Shown one piece after another: positions 36,110-46,666 of a stretch of 64,000 nucleotides of DNA. The translations under genes were made by a program, and so were the position numbers. The DNA comes from Vitellaria paradoxa (lineage: Eukaryota; Streptophyta; Magnoliopsida; Ericales; Sapotaceae): positions 53,437,947 to 53,501,946 of the forward strand of contig CM034233.1 in NCBI GenBank assembly GCA_019916065.1, in the 5' to 3' direction. The stretch's first letter is position 1. Each line of letters begins with the position of its first letter. Under the pieces are notes generated by a model, which saw only the letters and a list, made by a program, of their open reading frames with translations, ran no database searches and was not told where the DNA came from.

Positions 36110-36805
36110 AAGCTTTCCTCATGTCTACTACCTCTCCCCAATGATGGCCGATCTCATGGTAGTCACTCACAATTCCCATAGTAAGACTTTTGGATGGGAC
36201 TAAGTCAGGAGATGAGAGGTGTGCACCACTCTCAACCTCGATTGTGTAGTGGAGTGAACTAGGGTCAACTGATTCAATGATATGTTCCTCGGGCCATGTG
36301 GCATTCAAATGCTCAGTTGGAGTCAAAGGACTCTCAATAAGGTCTGGGGTAGGTTGAGCATTAAGCTCGGTAGTAGGAAAGAATTGTATGTCTCCCTGAC
36401 TCTCCGTAGGTGGTAAAGAAACATCCTGAATGGGAGTGTCTAGAGGACAATGAGAAAGATGCTCATTGCAAATGTTATCCCCAATGTAGTTAGGGCAATT
36501 GTCCCACTTAGTGCCTATAATAGTGTCTGAGGTCGACGTCTCAGTCATGTTACCACTTACATTGGTGCTCATAGCTTGTGTTATCTTAGAAAGTTGCCCT
36601 CTAACTTCATCGAAGGACCTAGACACTTGTCCTTTAAAATCATCGAAAGACCTAGACAAATTATCATTGATCATCATTTGATGTTGCATAAATTGTTGAA
36701 TAGATTCCTCAAAGGATCTTTTCTGGGGAGGTTGATATGCAACAGGATTGGGTTGTTGATATTGGGATGGATCATAAAGGTCAAGTGAAGTAGAAGCATA
36801 TGGGG

Positions 36806-38484
36806 TGATTACACTTGAAAAGTGTAATTACAAACTCCACATTTTGATACTCATTGATGCATTTAAGTAGTTAATTTCAAAGTTTTATCGTTATGTTATT
36901 ATTTATAGTGTTTATTTTCTTAATTGCAGGTAAAAGGGGAAAATACATGAGATTAGCAGTGTTGAAAGTGGCTTCCGAGGAGGAAAAAATAGTCCAAAGT
37001 TCAAGATAGTTGAAGTGGTGTGCAGCTGAAGTTCCAGCTCGACACCTTGTCAGTATTTGGATCATAACTTTTCACTCACAACTCGGATTGACCTGATTCT
37101 TTTTGGGTTGGAAAGAAGACTTAAAGAGCTACAAGCTTTAGCTGAAGCATGAATCGATCGTTTTTGAGGTCAAAATCGCAGTGGAAGTTCAGGACAGAAA
37201 GCTGTCAAAAGCAGCAAACGAGAAGCAGAACTTGAAGAACAAAGTTTCTGTGGTCCGGACCACCTGCCAAATGGTCTGGACCACAGTGTATTATGCGCAC
37301 GCGGCTTCACTCCATCTTTTAGGGTTTTCTTTACAACTTCTATATAATATCTGCTACATGGCCGACCCAAAGAAGCCCCTTTTTTATTTTGCACCTTCAA
37401 TTGAGCGTTAGAATAGAATTTTGAGAGTTTTTAGATTAGGTTTTAAGCTTGGATGTGTGGATTCATGGTTTTTGTTGGAGCTTTCATCGTTGTCTTTGTA
37501 TTGATTCTTCACTTCGTCTTTTATATTCGCTTTACGTTGTAAGTTGCACTTTAATCTATTTCATTTTATTTCGATTTGTTTCGTAATATCATGTTTTGCT
37601 TGTTTCAATTCTCTTTTCGTATGATCGAATGCTATTTGATTGTTTTTAAGATGCTTAAAGCAGTTTTAGCGTAAAACCCTAATCTTGATTCAACGAATCA
37701 AGAAAGGGTAGTTCATGAAAAGCCTTGGGGTGTTCGTAGTCCTTTCGCGTAGGTTGCGAAACCCTTCGCATAGGTTGCGAAACCTTTCGCGAAGGGATTT
37801 ACCTTTCACAAATCTATTTTTTTCCTATTTCAAAAACATTCAAATACGAAAAACCTTAACCAAATCCGTGTGAGATCACTGGTATGGATTTTCGTAACCA
37901 ATCATCAAATTCTTTTGAATAGAATTAAAAATCAGATTTTTATTAATATTTTGGTGTTTAATTGAAAAACTCTAGGAAACAAAGGTCTTTAACCATATCC
38001 GCTTGAGATCACTGGTACTGACCTTTGATTATAACATTTTCAAAACTTTTCAAATTAAACCCTGTTCTTCAAACAAACACACCCCAAGGCAAAGTTGTGA
38101 ACTACCCGGACTTGACGTTGGATCAAGATTTTTATTCCTATTGAATTAAAATCCAACGTAGTTTTAATTATAATTGCTTTATTAATTTTATTTTAATTTT
38201 TCGCTATCTAGCTTAAGTACTCTTGAAATTCAGATTTTCCTATTTATTTTAATCTTAATTAATTGAAATCGAATTCATCTTTAATTTTACTGAACTTTAG
38301 AACTTAGTAAACTTGAATTTCCAAAGTTGCTTTCCTTTAGTTTTTAGAATTCCTTTCACATCCTAGAAGCTAAATAACATTAGGCTCCCTGTGAATTTGA
38401 CCTCGGACTCACCGAGTTTTAAAACTACGACTGCCCTCTTGCACTTGAGAGGTAGAACCCCGAAACACTTTTTAGGGTCGGTCA
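36806..38484 (+). mobile_element. Solo LTR inside E gag (1,679 bp)
   Basis: TGATTACACTTG to GGTCGGTCA, plus strand, with target repeat TGGGG (36801-36805 and 38485-38489). Removing it and one repeat restores alignment with D. It has a GCAGG acceptor-like box (36926-36931), a hairpin CTGTGGTCCGGACCA...TGGTCTGGACCACAG (37248-37289), TATATAA (37341-37347), hairpin GATTCAACGAATC near 37688 and twin GAGATCACTGGTA boxes. It is the deepest and youngest insertion in the M nest. Confidence 0.9.
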
Positions 38485-39370
38485 TGGGGAAGGTTCAGTG
38501 TGGCTTTTAAATGCATGAGATTCAAAATTAGGCTTAAGTCTTCCCTGTGGCCTGGTGTGTTCATAGAAAAATTCGAGGAATGACCATGCCTCACGTGGAG
38601 TAAAGTCAATAAATTCCCTATCTAAGACTTTATCAAATGCCTGGTGTAAACTACTAGGTAGAGCATTATATAATATGGCTACAATGTCCCCTAGCTCTAA
38701 TCTGTGACTTGGGAAAGTGTCCAAAAGTATGTTAAATCTCTCCTAACATTTATAAAATACTTCACCCTTCTTTCGATAAAAATTTTTGATTTGAAGGCCA
38801 TGGGTGAAGGTTTGATGAATAGGGAGGAAATGTTCAATAAAAGCTTGATGAAATTGCTCCCAAGTACAAACCCATTCACTTACAGCATAACACCAGTCAC
38901 CAGCCACACTTTGCAGTGATAAAGGGAAAAACATAAACCTAAGTCTCTCACTTTTTCTAGCATCATCACATAAGCCACATGCTGCCTCAAAACTATCAAG
39001 ATGAAGACATGGATCTTCCTCCTCATGCCAAAAGAATTGGGGAAGATATTATAAGTGTCTAATGTAAAATCATATCCAAACATGCCACCTAGATACTCTA
39101 TGTATTCTTGGGTATCGAAATGGCCATGTACAAGATCACCAACTTCCATGTCCAAGATCAGAAAATAAAAATGAAAATAAAATGAGAACAGAGAAAAACT
39201 ATACTACAATGCAACCTAAGATAATTAGCATGCAAACTAGATTATATGATATGCAAATTAATATATAACAATGCAAAAGAAAGAAAACTACTAATAAAGA
39301 GATGGAGAAAAGAAAAATTCACCTAATTTCTCAAGTGAACACTCGTCTAACCCCAAGCCTAGCGCTTGGT

Positions 39371-39393
39371 TGCCCTCCCCGGCAACGGCACCA
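39371..39393 (-). other. Element E primer-binding site (Athila type)
   Basis: In sense TGGTGCCGTTGCCGGGGAGG followed by GCA, 6 bases from the 5' LTR. One base differs from the C version in the first eight. Confidence 0.86.
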
Positions 39394-39399
39394 AAAACA

Positions 39400-40896
39400 T
39401 GATCGAACCTAAATTGTGTTTGGGTTCTACCTCTCAAGTGCAAGAGGGCAGCCGTAGTTTTAAAACTTGGTGAGTAACGAGGTCGAATCCACAAAGAGGG
39501 CTTTGTTAAAAGCTCTAGACTTGTTCTTTTAGTTAGTAGGTGAACCTAAATTAATTTAAACTAATTTTTCAGCAACTCAAACATTTGTTTTAGGTTCTAA
39601 CTGAATTAAATATTAATTAAAGAAATTCAATTTGATTTTAAAAGTGCAACAAAGCATCTACTCTAAATTCTAAAGCGAATAAATCAACTTATAAATTAAA
39701 TTAAATAACAAGCATAATACTAAGGAGGTTCTTGATCCAACTTTCAAAACCGGGTAGCTCACTACTTTACCTTGGGATGCTTTTGTTCAAAACAAGATTA
39801 GGGTTTAATTCGAAAAGTGTTAAGAATATTTTAATCAAAGGTTAGTACCAGTGATCTCAAGCAGATATGGTTAAAGACCTTTGTTTTCGAAAGTTTTTCA
39901 AACAAACGAAACTAGAAATGAATTCAAAACCTATTTTTAATCTTGTTCGAAAGTAAGTAAACGGTTATATTCGAAAACCCATACCAGTGACTTCAAACAA
40001 GTGTGGTTAAAGATTTTTGGTTTCAAATGTTTTCGAAACAAGTTAAAATAGATTTTAACATGGTAGATCCTTACGCATGAGCTCTCACAACCCATGCGAA
40101 AGGTCTACGAACATCCCAAGGTTTTTCGTGAACTACCCATTTTGATTCATTGAACCAAGAACTAGGGTTTTACGCTAACATGATTTTAAGCAAAAAGAAA
40201 TCAATAAACGTAAGCATAAATATTCAATCTACCACTAGAAAACAATAAATTATATATTAAATTAATGAAATGAAAGTCAACTTACACAGAAAGTAACTCT
40301 GTAACTACGTAATGGAAGAGTAGTGCAGCGAAGAACAAACAAACTTCCAAAATCTCCATAAAAGAAGCAAAATATTAAAAACTCCCTAAAAACTATTCTA
40401 AAACTCTCAAGAAATAATCTAAAAAGTATTTGGCGACCTCCTTGTTCAACCGTACAAGGGTGACGTATATAGGTTAAGAAAAACCCTAGAAAAACGAAGT
40501 AAAACGCGCGCCCAGGGCTTTGCTGGGGTCCGGACCCTTCGAGGAGGGGTGGGGACCCCAGAATACATCTTCCTCTGGATTACTCACTGGGGTCCGGACC
40601 CTTTGAGGAAGGGTGGGGACCCCAAAATACATCTTCCTCTATTTTTCTTTCTCCTTCGCTCTGAGTCCTTAGGTTGGTCCAAACCATCTTTGATGAAGCT
40701 TGAATCCCAACTCTTCTTTTGTCTTCTAAGCCCTCTCAAACACTATTAACTTCATTTTTCTCATCCATTTCCCTACAAATAAGATGATGAAACTTGTAAG
40801 TTACAAAACAATATCAAAACTTTAAATTTACTCATCCAAATGCATTAAAATGTATTTAAATATGGAGTTTGTAATTACACTTTTCAAGTGTAATCA
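39400..40896 (-). repeat. Element E 5' LTR
   Basis: Partner of 31995-33479. GC direct repeats at 40524-40625 (GGGGTCCGGACCCTT units about 64 bp apart). Keeps the intact terminal palindrome (sense TGATTACACTTGAAAAGTG) and abuts CTTTG. Confidence 0.88.
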
Positions 40897-40901
40897 CTTT
40901 G

Positions 40902-41736
40902 TTCTTTATTTTCGCTTCGTAGTCTTTGTTTGTGATTATTTTGTTTTCGAATTCGTTCTAAACCTTTTCGATCTACTTTGTTTTCGTGTTTTGTTGTGTG
41001 ATGAAGATAATTTTCCTTTCGAAAGACTTTGTTTATGCTTTTGCAATGCTAGGCTATGGTTTTTCTTAGTTTTAACCTAGGAATGTAATCGAATTGAAGG
41101 AGTTGAATTCGGATAGTTCTAACTAAAATTTGTTCATCTTTCGAATAAAAACATAAGGATCGTGATCCTAGATTAATTTTCAAAAATGAATCACCCGTGA
41201 TAAAGTTGAGTTTCGGTTACAATCGTGTAAATCGAAGGTCAATTCCATGTCCCGGTGATTTCGAACTTGATTTCAAAACCCTAGATTAGCAATCTCCTTA
41301 CGAAAAAGGGTTTTTGGTTGTTAAATCTTCCAACCTAATATTACAGGTGTAAGAATTAGGTTGCATTAAATATATATCCGAATTCAGCCCTTCGACGACA
41401 TTACAGGATTAGGTTAAAGCGAAGTGTTTCAATTTACATAGTTTGCTTAAGTCTAATTTGCGTAGTTTGTTAAAGTTTTCATCTTCGTGTTTTTGTTTTT
41501 CGTTTAAATTGTGTTTGCAATTTTCAAACCATCATTACAATTCCCTATTTGAAAACTCCAAAAAATATTTTCATCTTTTCTTTTCAAGATTTTCGTAAGT
41601 GTTTTCGAAACCAAGTTTTCCAAAGATTTAGTCACACCCTTGGTCCCTGTGGAAGATGACCTAGGACTCACCTAGACTAAACTCAACCAACCTCTTATAC
41701 TTGAGAGTGAGCCACTACCAATTTAGAGAGCGGTCA
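40902..41736 (+). repeat. LTR B, right half
   Basis: Continues LTR B after E. Contains the CCCGGTGATTTCGAA box, AAACCCTAGATTAG, and the Athila-type end with CTTGAGAGTGAGCCACTACC and final GGTCA. The 40850-41080 ORF spans the E/B boundary and is not a gene. Confidence 0.85.
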
Positions 41737-41741
41737 TCAAA

Positions 41742-42472
41742 TAGGGTACCATTACACATGGTAGAAACTAATTGCTTAAGACTAGGAGTAAGGGATTCAT
41801 GGAAGATGCTCACTAACCTCCATGGTTTAAAACCATGGTGAGGACAAGCCATCAAGAGGTCTTTAAACCTTTCCCAGGCTCGATAGAAATTCTCATGAGG
41901 TTTGCAAGAGAAAGTGGTAATCTATAGCCTATAGCACTGAGTTTTCTGAGTTGGAAAATATTTCTTAAGGAGCTCAGTTTGCATTTCACGCCACATTCCA
42001 ATGGAACGGGGACGAAGGGAATTAAGCCAGAACTTGGCTTTGTCCTTTAGAGAAAAGGGGAAAAGTTGAAGACGTCCTCATTGGCATTGTGGTCTACACA
42101 TGTGTTGCTTACTTCCTCAAACTTCCTAAGATGGTTGTAAGGATTCTCAGAGTCAAGACCATGGAAAGTAGAAAGAAGTTGAATGACTCCTGGTCTAAGA
42201 GTGAAGTTCCCCCTATTCAATGGCAAGATGATGCACGAAGGTGTCATTTGCCTAACTGGGTTATGGTGATCTCTCAAGGGAATGAAACCTGGAATCTCTT
42301 GGGGATCATTATCCCCATGCACACTACCTTCCCCTCTTACTTCAGCTATAGAGTGAAAGGATGAGGTGGTAAATAAAACAGTGGAAAATGAATGTGTGAG
42401 GGATTCAGGAGTACAAGGAGGATCTTTTGGTTCAAGTTCCAGTACAATTATCCTACCAGACCTAAGTTGCAT
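41742..42472 (-). pseudogene. gag: Element M gag, N-terminal part
   Basis: Starts MQLRSGRIIV at 42472, about 80 bp inside the PBS. Then FIPLRDHHNPVRQ, RPGVIQLLSTFHGLDSENP and FEEVSNTC. A frameshift near 42050 follows. The gag core continues to 41742 with KFWLNSLRPRSI, LLKKYFPTQKT and WERFKDLLMACPHHGF segments. This is a Retrotrans_gag-type core. The rest of gag is at 30540-31268, across LTR B. X has the same gene at 59292-60375. Confidence 0.82.
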
Positions 42473-42550
42473 GCAAAAAAAAAAAAATATTAATTACTTA
42501 ATTACCTAAAGAAAACTAAAAATTAGAAATTTCCTAAAAACTAAATTTTG

Positions 42551-42570
42551 GCTCCCCGGCAATGGCACCA
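42551..42570 (-). other. Element M primer-binding site
   Basis: In sense TGGTGCCATTGCCGGGGAGC; 6 bases from the LTR. It proves that 42577-44132 is M's 5' LTR and that M reads leftward. Confidence 0.86.
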
Positions 42571-42576
42571 AAAACT

Positions 42577-44132
42577 TAACTGACCCTAAAAAGTGTTTGG
42601 GTTCTACCTCTCAAGTGCAAGAGGATAGTCGTAGTTTTAAACTCGATGAGTTCGAGGTCAAATTCATAGGGAGCCTAATGTTATTCAGTTTCTAGGATGT
42701 GAAAGAAATTCTAAAACCAAACGTAAGCAAATTTTGAAGTTTTGTTTACTAAGTTCCAGGGTTTAGTAAAATTAAGGACAAATTCAAATGCAACTAATTA
42801 AAGTTAAAATTAATAAGAATTTTTGATTTTTAAAGTGAATTAAATGAGATGGCGAGAGATTAAAATAAATTCAAAAAAACAATTTTAAACTTCAAACTAA
42901 TCAATTATAACTAAAACTAGATTGGATTGCAATTTAATAATGATAAAGTTCTTGATTCAACATCATGTCCAGGTCGTTCACTACTTTGCCTTGGGATGTG
43001 TTTATTTGAATCTTGATTAGGGTTTAATTTGAAAATTATTAAGAATATTGTAATCAAATGTCAGTACTACTGATCTCATGTGGATATGGTTAAAGACCTT
43101 TGTTTTCGAAGGTTTTTCAATTAAACAAAGGAGACATGAATTTAAATCCGATTTTTAATCCTAATTGAAAGTGTTTAAACAACTAGTTATGAAAATCTAT
43201 ACTAGTGATCTCAAATGGATATGGTTAAGGGTTTTCATGTTCGAATGTTTTTGAAATAGATAAAAAATGGATTTGTGAAAGGTAGATCCCTTCGCAAGAG
43301 GTTTCGCAACCTACGTGAAGGAACTACGAACACCCCAAGGCATTTTTGTGAACTACTTTTTCTTGATTCATTGAGTCAAGATTAGGCTTTTATGCTACAA
43401 CCATTGTAAACATCACAAAAAGAATAAACTAACATTTAATCATGCTATTTAGTAATTGAAATAAATGAAACATCATATTAAAGAGCGAAACGAAATACAA
43501 CTTATGATGTAACTTGTGCATAAAAGAAGAGATGAACTAACAACGGGAAGGTGAAGAATAAAACTCCAAAAGCATCCATCAACAAAACTTTGAAACGTAA
43601 AAATCACTCTCATACTTAATCTAAATCTAATGTAACTCTCAATGTAGTTGTGGAATCTTCAAAGGAGGCGTCCCCCTTCATGGCTGTGCAATGGGTCCTT
43701 AAAGAGATGCAAGGAAACCCTAAAAGAGGAGCTTCTCATGCCAGCTGCAAAGGTCACAGTGGTCCTGACCATCTGGAAGGGGGTCAGGACCACAGAAAGC
43801 TATTTCTTCAATTTAAGTGCACTGTGGTCCCAACCGTCTGGAGGTGATGGTCGGGACCCCCTGGTATCTTTTGGTTTGCGTTTCTTCCTCCTTTAGGTTG
43901 GGTCTTTGGGCTTGTCTTTTCCATCAAAGGTGAGGTTTGAACCATGACTTTTTCTTCGTCTTCTTGGCCCTCTCCATAGCTATAAACTTCGACATCCTTG
44001 CCCTTTTCCCTGCAAATAAAACAATAAAAGTATAAGTAATACAATAACAGTAGAACTTCAACTTTACTTATTTAAATGCATTAATATGTGTTGAATTAGG
44101 GAGTTTGAAATTACACTTTTCAAGTGTAATCA
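42577..44132 (-). repeat. Element M 5' LTR
   Basis: Reverse complement of 20036-21589, 2 bp longer, about 90% identical near the U5 end. Its inner terminal TG has become TA (42577-42578). GC hairpins at 43752-43862. The right end, AAGTGTAATCA, abuts TGTAC and the X integrase frame. Confidence 0.88.
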
Positions 44133-46037
44133 TGTACTTATCATGCAATTCCTTCATCTTAGCCTTGGAAAATTTTGCATTCTCAAAAGCATTATTCCTT
44201 AATTCTTCAAGTTCATTGAGTTGAAGCTTTCAAAGAACACCGGCATCATTTATACTTTCATTGAATTGCTGGATTGCCCAATAAGCTCTATGTTCCATCT
44301 CAATAGGTAGGTGGCAAGCCTTGCCAAAGACAAGGCGATAAGGAGACATACCCAAAATTATCTTGTAAGCTGTCCGGTATGCCCCTAATGCATTGACCAG
44401 CTGCAAAGACCAATCCTTACATGTGGGATTTATAGTCTTCTCAATAATGCTCTTTATCTCCCTACTCGCCAACTCAACTTGGCCACTATTTTGTGGGTGA
44501 TAAGAAGCTCCCACTTTATGTGTCACACCATATTTGTGCATTAGGATACCAATAGGCCGATTGCAAAAATGTTTACCCTTATCACTAATGATTGCCTTTG
44601 GCATCCCAAAATGAGAGAAAATATGTTCTTCTAGGAACTTGACTACTACTCGGTGGTCATTGGTGCGAGTGGCAATGGCCTCTACCCATTTGGACACATA
44701 GTCTATGGCCACTAAGATATACTCAAAACCAAACGACTTAGGGAATGGGCCCATAAAATCTCTCACCCAACAATCAAAGATTTCTAAAATGATCACAGGG
44801 TTTTGGGGCATCTCATTACGCTTAGATAGGGCTCCTAATCGTTGGCAATGGTCATATCTCAAGTAATAGCTATGCACGTCTTTAAACATGAAAGGCCAAT
44901 AAAATCTGCTTTGAAGAATCTTACTGGCAGTTTTCTTTGAAGAGAAGTGGCCTCCACAAGCTAAAGCGTGACAAAACTCAATAACACTATGAATCTCATG
45001 GTCGAGAATGCATCTTCTCACAATTTAATCTGGATAATACTTGTAGAGATAAGGCTCATCCCAAAAGAAATTGTGCATATTTCATAAGAACTTACCTCTA
45101 TCAACCTTTGTCCAATGGTAAGGCATTTGGCTAGTCACTAAGAAATTGGCAATGTCTACATACCAAGGAGAATGGATCGGAGGATTGGTGCTAATATGCA
45201 TGATATGCTCATCAGGGAAATTCTAATTAATTGGTAGGTCATTAAACTTGGAACATGATAAGGTAATCTAGACAAATGGTCAGCTACCACATTTTCTACT
45301 CATTTCTTGTCCTTGATTTCCAAATCGAACTCTTGGAGGAGTAGCATCCATCTAATTAGATGGGGTTTGGCCTCTTGCTTGGAAAGAAGATATTTCAAGG
45401 CCGTATCCGTAAACACCGTAACATGAGAACCTACCAAATATGACCTAAATTTGTCTAGGGCAAAAAATACCACTAGAAGCTCTTTTTCGATGGTGGTATA
45501 GTTAATTTGAGACTCATTTAGAGTCTTACTAGCATAGTAAATATCATAAGGTCTCTCTTATTTCTGTTGCCCTAAGACTGCACCCACTGCAAAATCACTA
45601 GCGTCACACATAAGCTTGAATGGTAGGGACCAATCCGCGCTTTGGATAATGGGAGCGGTGGTGAGCAATTGTTTAAGTAGATCAAATGCTCTGGCATGAT
45701 GTTGTCCATTCAAAAGGAACATCATTGGACAACAATAAGCATAAGGGTCGGGCAATAGAGCTAAAGGATTGAATGAATCGCCTATAGAGCCCTGCATATC
45801 CGAGGAATTATCTTATGTCCTTCACATATTGAGGGGTAGGTAACGTTTGGATTAATTCCACTTTTGCTTTGTCTACCTCAATCCCACGACATGACATTAT
45901 ATGCCCCAAAACAATCCCCTGTTGTACCATGAAATGGCACTTTTCCCAGTTTAACACCAAGTTACTCTCCTCGCATCACACTAACACCTTCTCAAGGTTG
46001 GTCAAGCATTCATCAAATGTATCTCCATAGGCAGAGA
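44133..46037 (-). pseudogene. pol: Element X integrase, RNase H and end of RT
   Basis: The longest frame (44230-45021) has CHALACGGHFSSKK, YLRYDHC (the first Cys of the zinc pair is now Tyr), [11 protein letters not shown] with the first Asp, ISDKGKHF with the second Asp, SGQVELASREIK with the Glu, and [12 protein letters not shown]. So the DDE triad is readable although the zinc site is damaged. RNase H is at 45340-45797 (LMCDASDFAVGAVLGQ). RT thumb remnants reach 46037, where a foreign stretch begins. The left end at 44133 joins 20035. Confidence 0.87.
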
Positions 46038-46185
46038 AAACTTGTAAAGTATAGGGGCAATTTGTTTTGAAAGATATTTTTAGGGGCAAAAGTACAAAAA
46101 TATCTCAAAAATTATACTATTTTCTACATAAATTTTGCTTTCAGTGGGGTCAATTGACCCCCCTTGCCCCTATGTGCATCCGCCC
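46038..46185. other. Filler of about 148 bp replacing the RT catalytic core of X
   Basis: Compared with M, X lacks about 318 bp here (M 28565-28882), including the FMDDFS motif. In its place is unrelated AT-rich sequence ending in GTGGGGTCAATTGACCCCCC, with a perfect 16-bp palindrome (GGGGTCAATTGACCCC), then CCTTGCCCCTATGTGCATCC. It could be a terminus of another transposon or repair filler. Unidentified. Confidence 0.6.
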
Positions 46186-46666
46186 ATGTTTGGGTGCGTT
46201 AAGGCACTAACTCTCCTTTCTTATTCTCAACCACAGTGACACCAGATTTTTTAGGAACCACTTGAGTGGGACTCACCCACTTCGAATCAGAGATGGGGTA
46301 AATGATACTCGCATTGAGCACTTAAGTACGTCCCCTTTTACCACTTCTTTCATATTGGGGTTTAGTCTTCGTTGTATGCCTCACAGGTTTGGCATCATCT
46401 TCAAGGTATATGTGATGGGAACATATTAAAGGGCTAATACCTTGAAGATCTGCCATAGTCCAACCTAGTGCTCGATGGTGGGCACTCAAAACTGCCAATA
46501 ACCTCTCTTATTGAGTTTTTTCTAAACTTGCAGACACAACTATTGGAAATGCCTCTCCTTTCCCTAAGAATGCATACTTAAGCTCACTCAGTAAAGGTTT
46601 CCTAAAAGGATATGGAGGACATTCAACAGATGGCTTAGGTTTGATCAAAGATGGCTCCAAAAGGTT
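46186..46666 (-). pseudogene. pol: Element X RT, N-terminal part and PR-RT linker
   Basis: Aligns base by base with M 28885-29340, with stops in each frame. It ends at AGGTT (46662-46666), the target repeat of element D, and continues at 54806. Confidence 0.75.

Larger units (their letters stand above)
35784..39155 (-). pseudogene. gag: Element E gag-like gene, split by a solo LTR
   Basis: Starts MDMEVGDLVHGHFDT at 39155; a frameshift falls near 39040-39050. The gag core continues with MFFPLSLQSVAGDWCYAV (38743-38934) and LEFFYEHTRPQGRL (38490-38724). It is split by the LTR at 36806-38484. After a short stretch comes a 301-codon ORF (35784-36689): SRSFDDFKGQVSRSFDEVRG, KWDNCPNYIGDN, an acidic middle, three 17-residue repeats around DFLGVERLIEPT, and a PYSVLRGPVENILFLKP end. 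No CCHC. Bases 36706-36774 resemble autonomous gag (M near 30690, X near 57730) rather than D. Confidence 0.78.
31995..40896 (-). mobile_element. Element E: gag-only LTR retrotransposon (TR-GAG type) inserted in LTR B
   Basis: Target repeat CTTTG on both sides. LTRs of 1,485 bp (left, 3') and 1,497 bp (right, 5') differ by about 6% over the first 180 bp. In element order: 5' LTR, PBS, gag-like gene, 2.3-kb non-coding region, polypurine tract, 3' LTR. Without the nested solo LTR it is about 7.2 kb. It has no pol. Same design as C and D. E is younger than B and M, in which it sits. Confidence 0.88.
31269..41736 (+). mobile_element. Solo LTR B (C family), interrupted by element E
   Basis: LTR halves at 31269-31994 and 40902-41736 total about 1,561 bp. 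Target repeat TCAAA (31264-31268 and 41737-41741) in M gag. It opens with the perfect 16-bp palindrome TGATTGCATGCAATCA and ends GAGAGCGGTCA. A splice-acceptor-like TTTTGTAGG (31386-31394), GC units GGGCGCC (31680-31713) and TATAAATAG (31789-31797) follow in order. The right half matches the reverse complement of the C LTRs. With no partner LTR it is a solo LTR, a usual product of LTR-LTR recombination. Confidence 0.85.
20036..44132 (-). mobile_element. Element M: Athila-like autonomous-type element with an inverted left LTR, plus nested insertions
   Basis: The 5' LTR is at the right (42577-44132) with its PBS at 42551-42570; gag, protease, RT, RNase H, integrase, ORF2 and 3' region follow leftward. 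The 3' LTR should be minus-strand but is plus (20036-21589), and the polypurine tract and about 230 bp next to it are missing. Flanks are TGTGC and TGTAC, which overlap exactly on the X integrase frame, so they look like one 5-bp target duplication with a later point change. Nested inside gag are LTR B (31269-41736), E and a solo LTR. All M genes are broken. Confidence 0.82.

Noticed and set aside
36806..38484. Possibility that this LTR marks a full plus-strand element in E
   Set aside because: TGGGG directly flanks both ends, and E gag resumes at once. It is a solo LTR.
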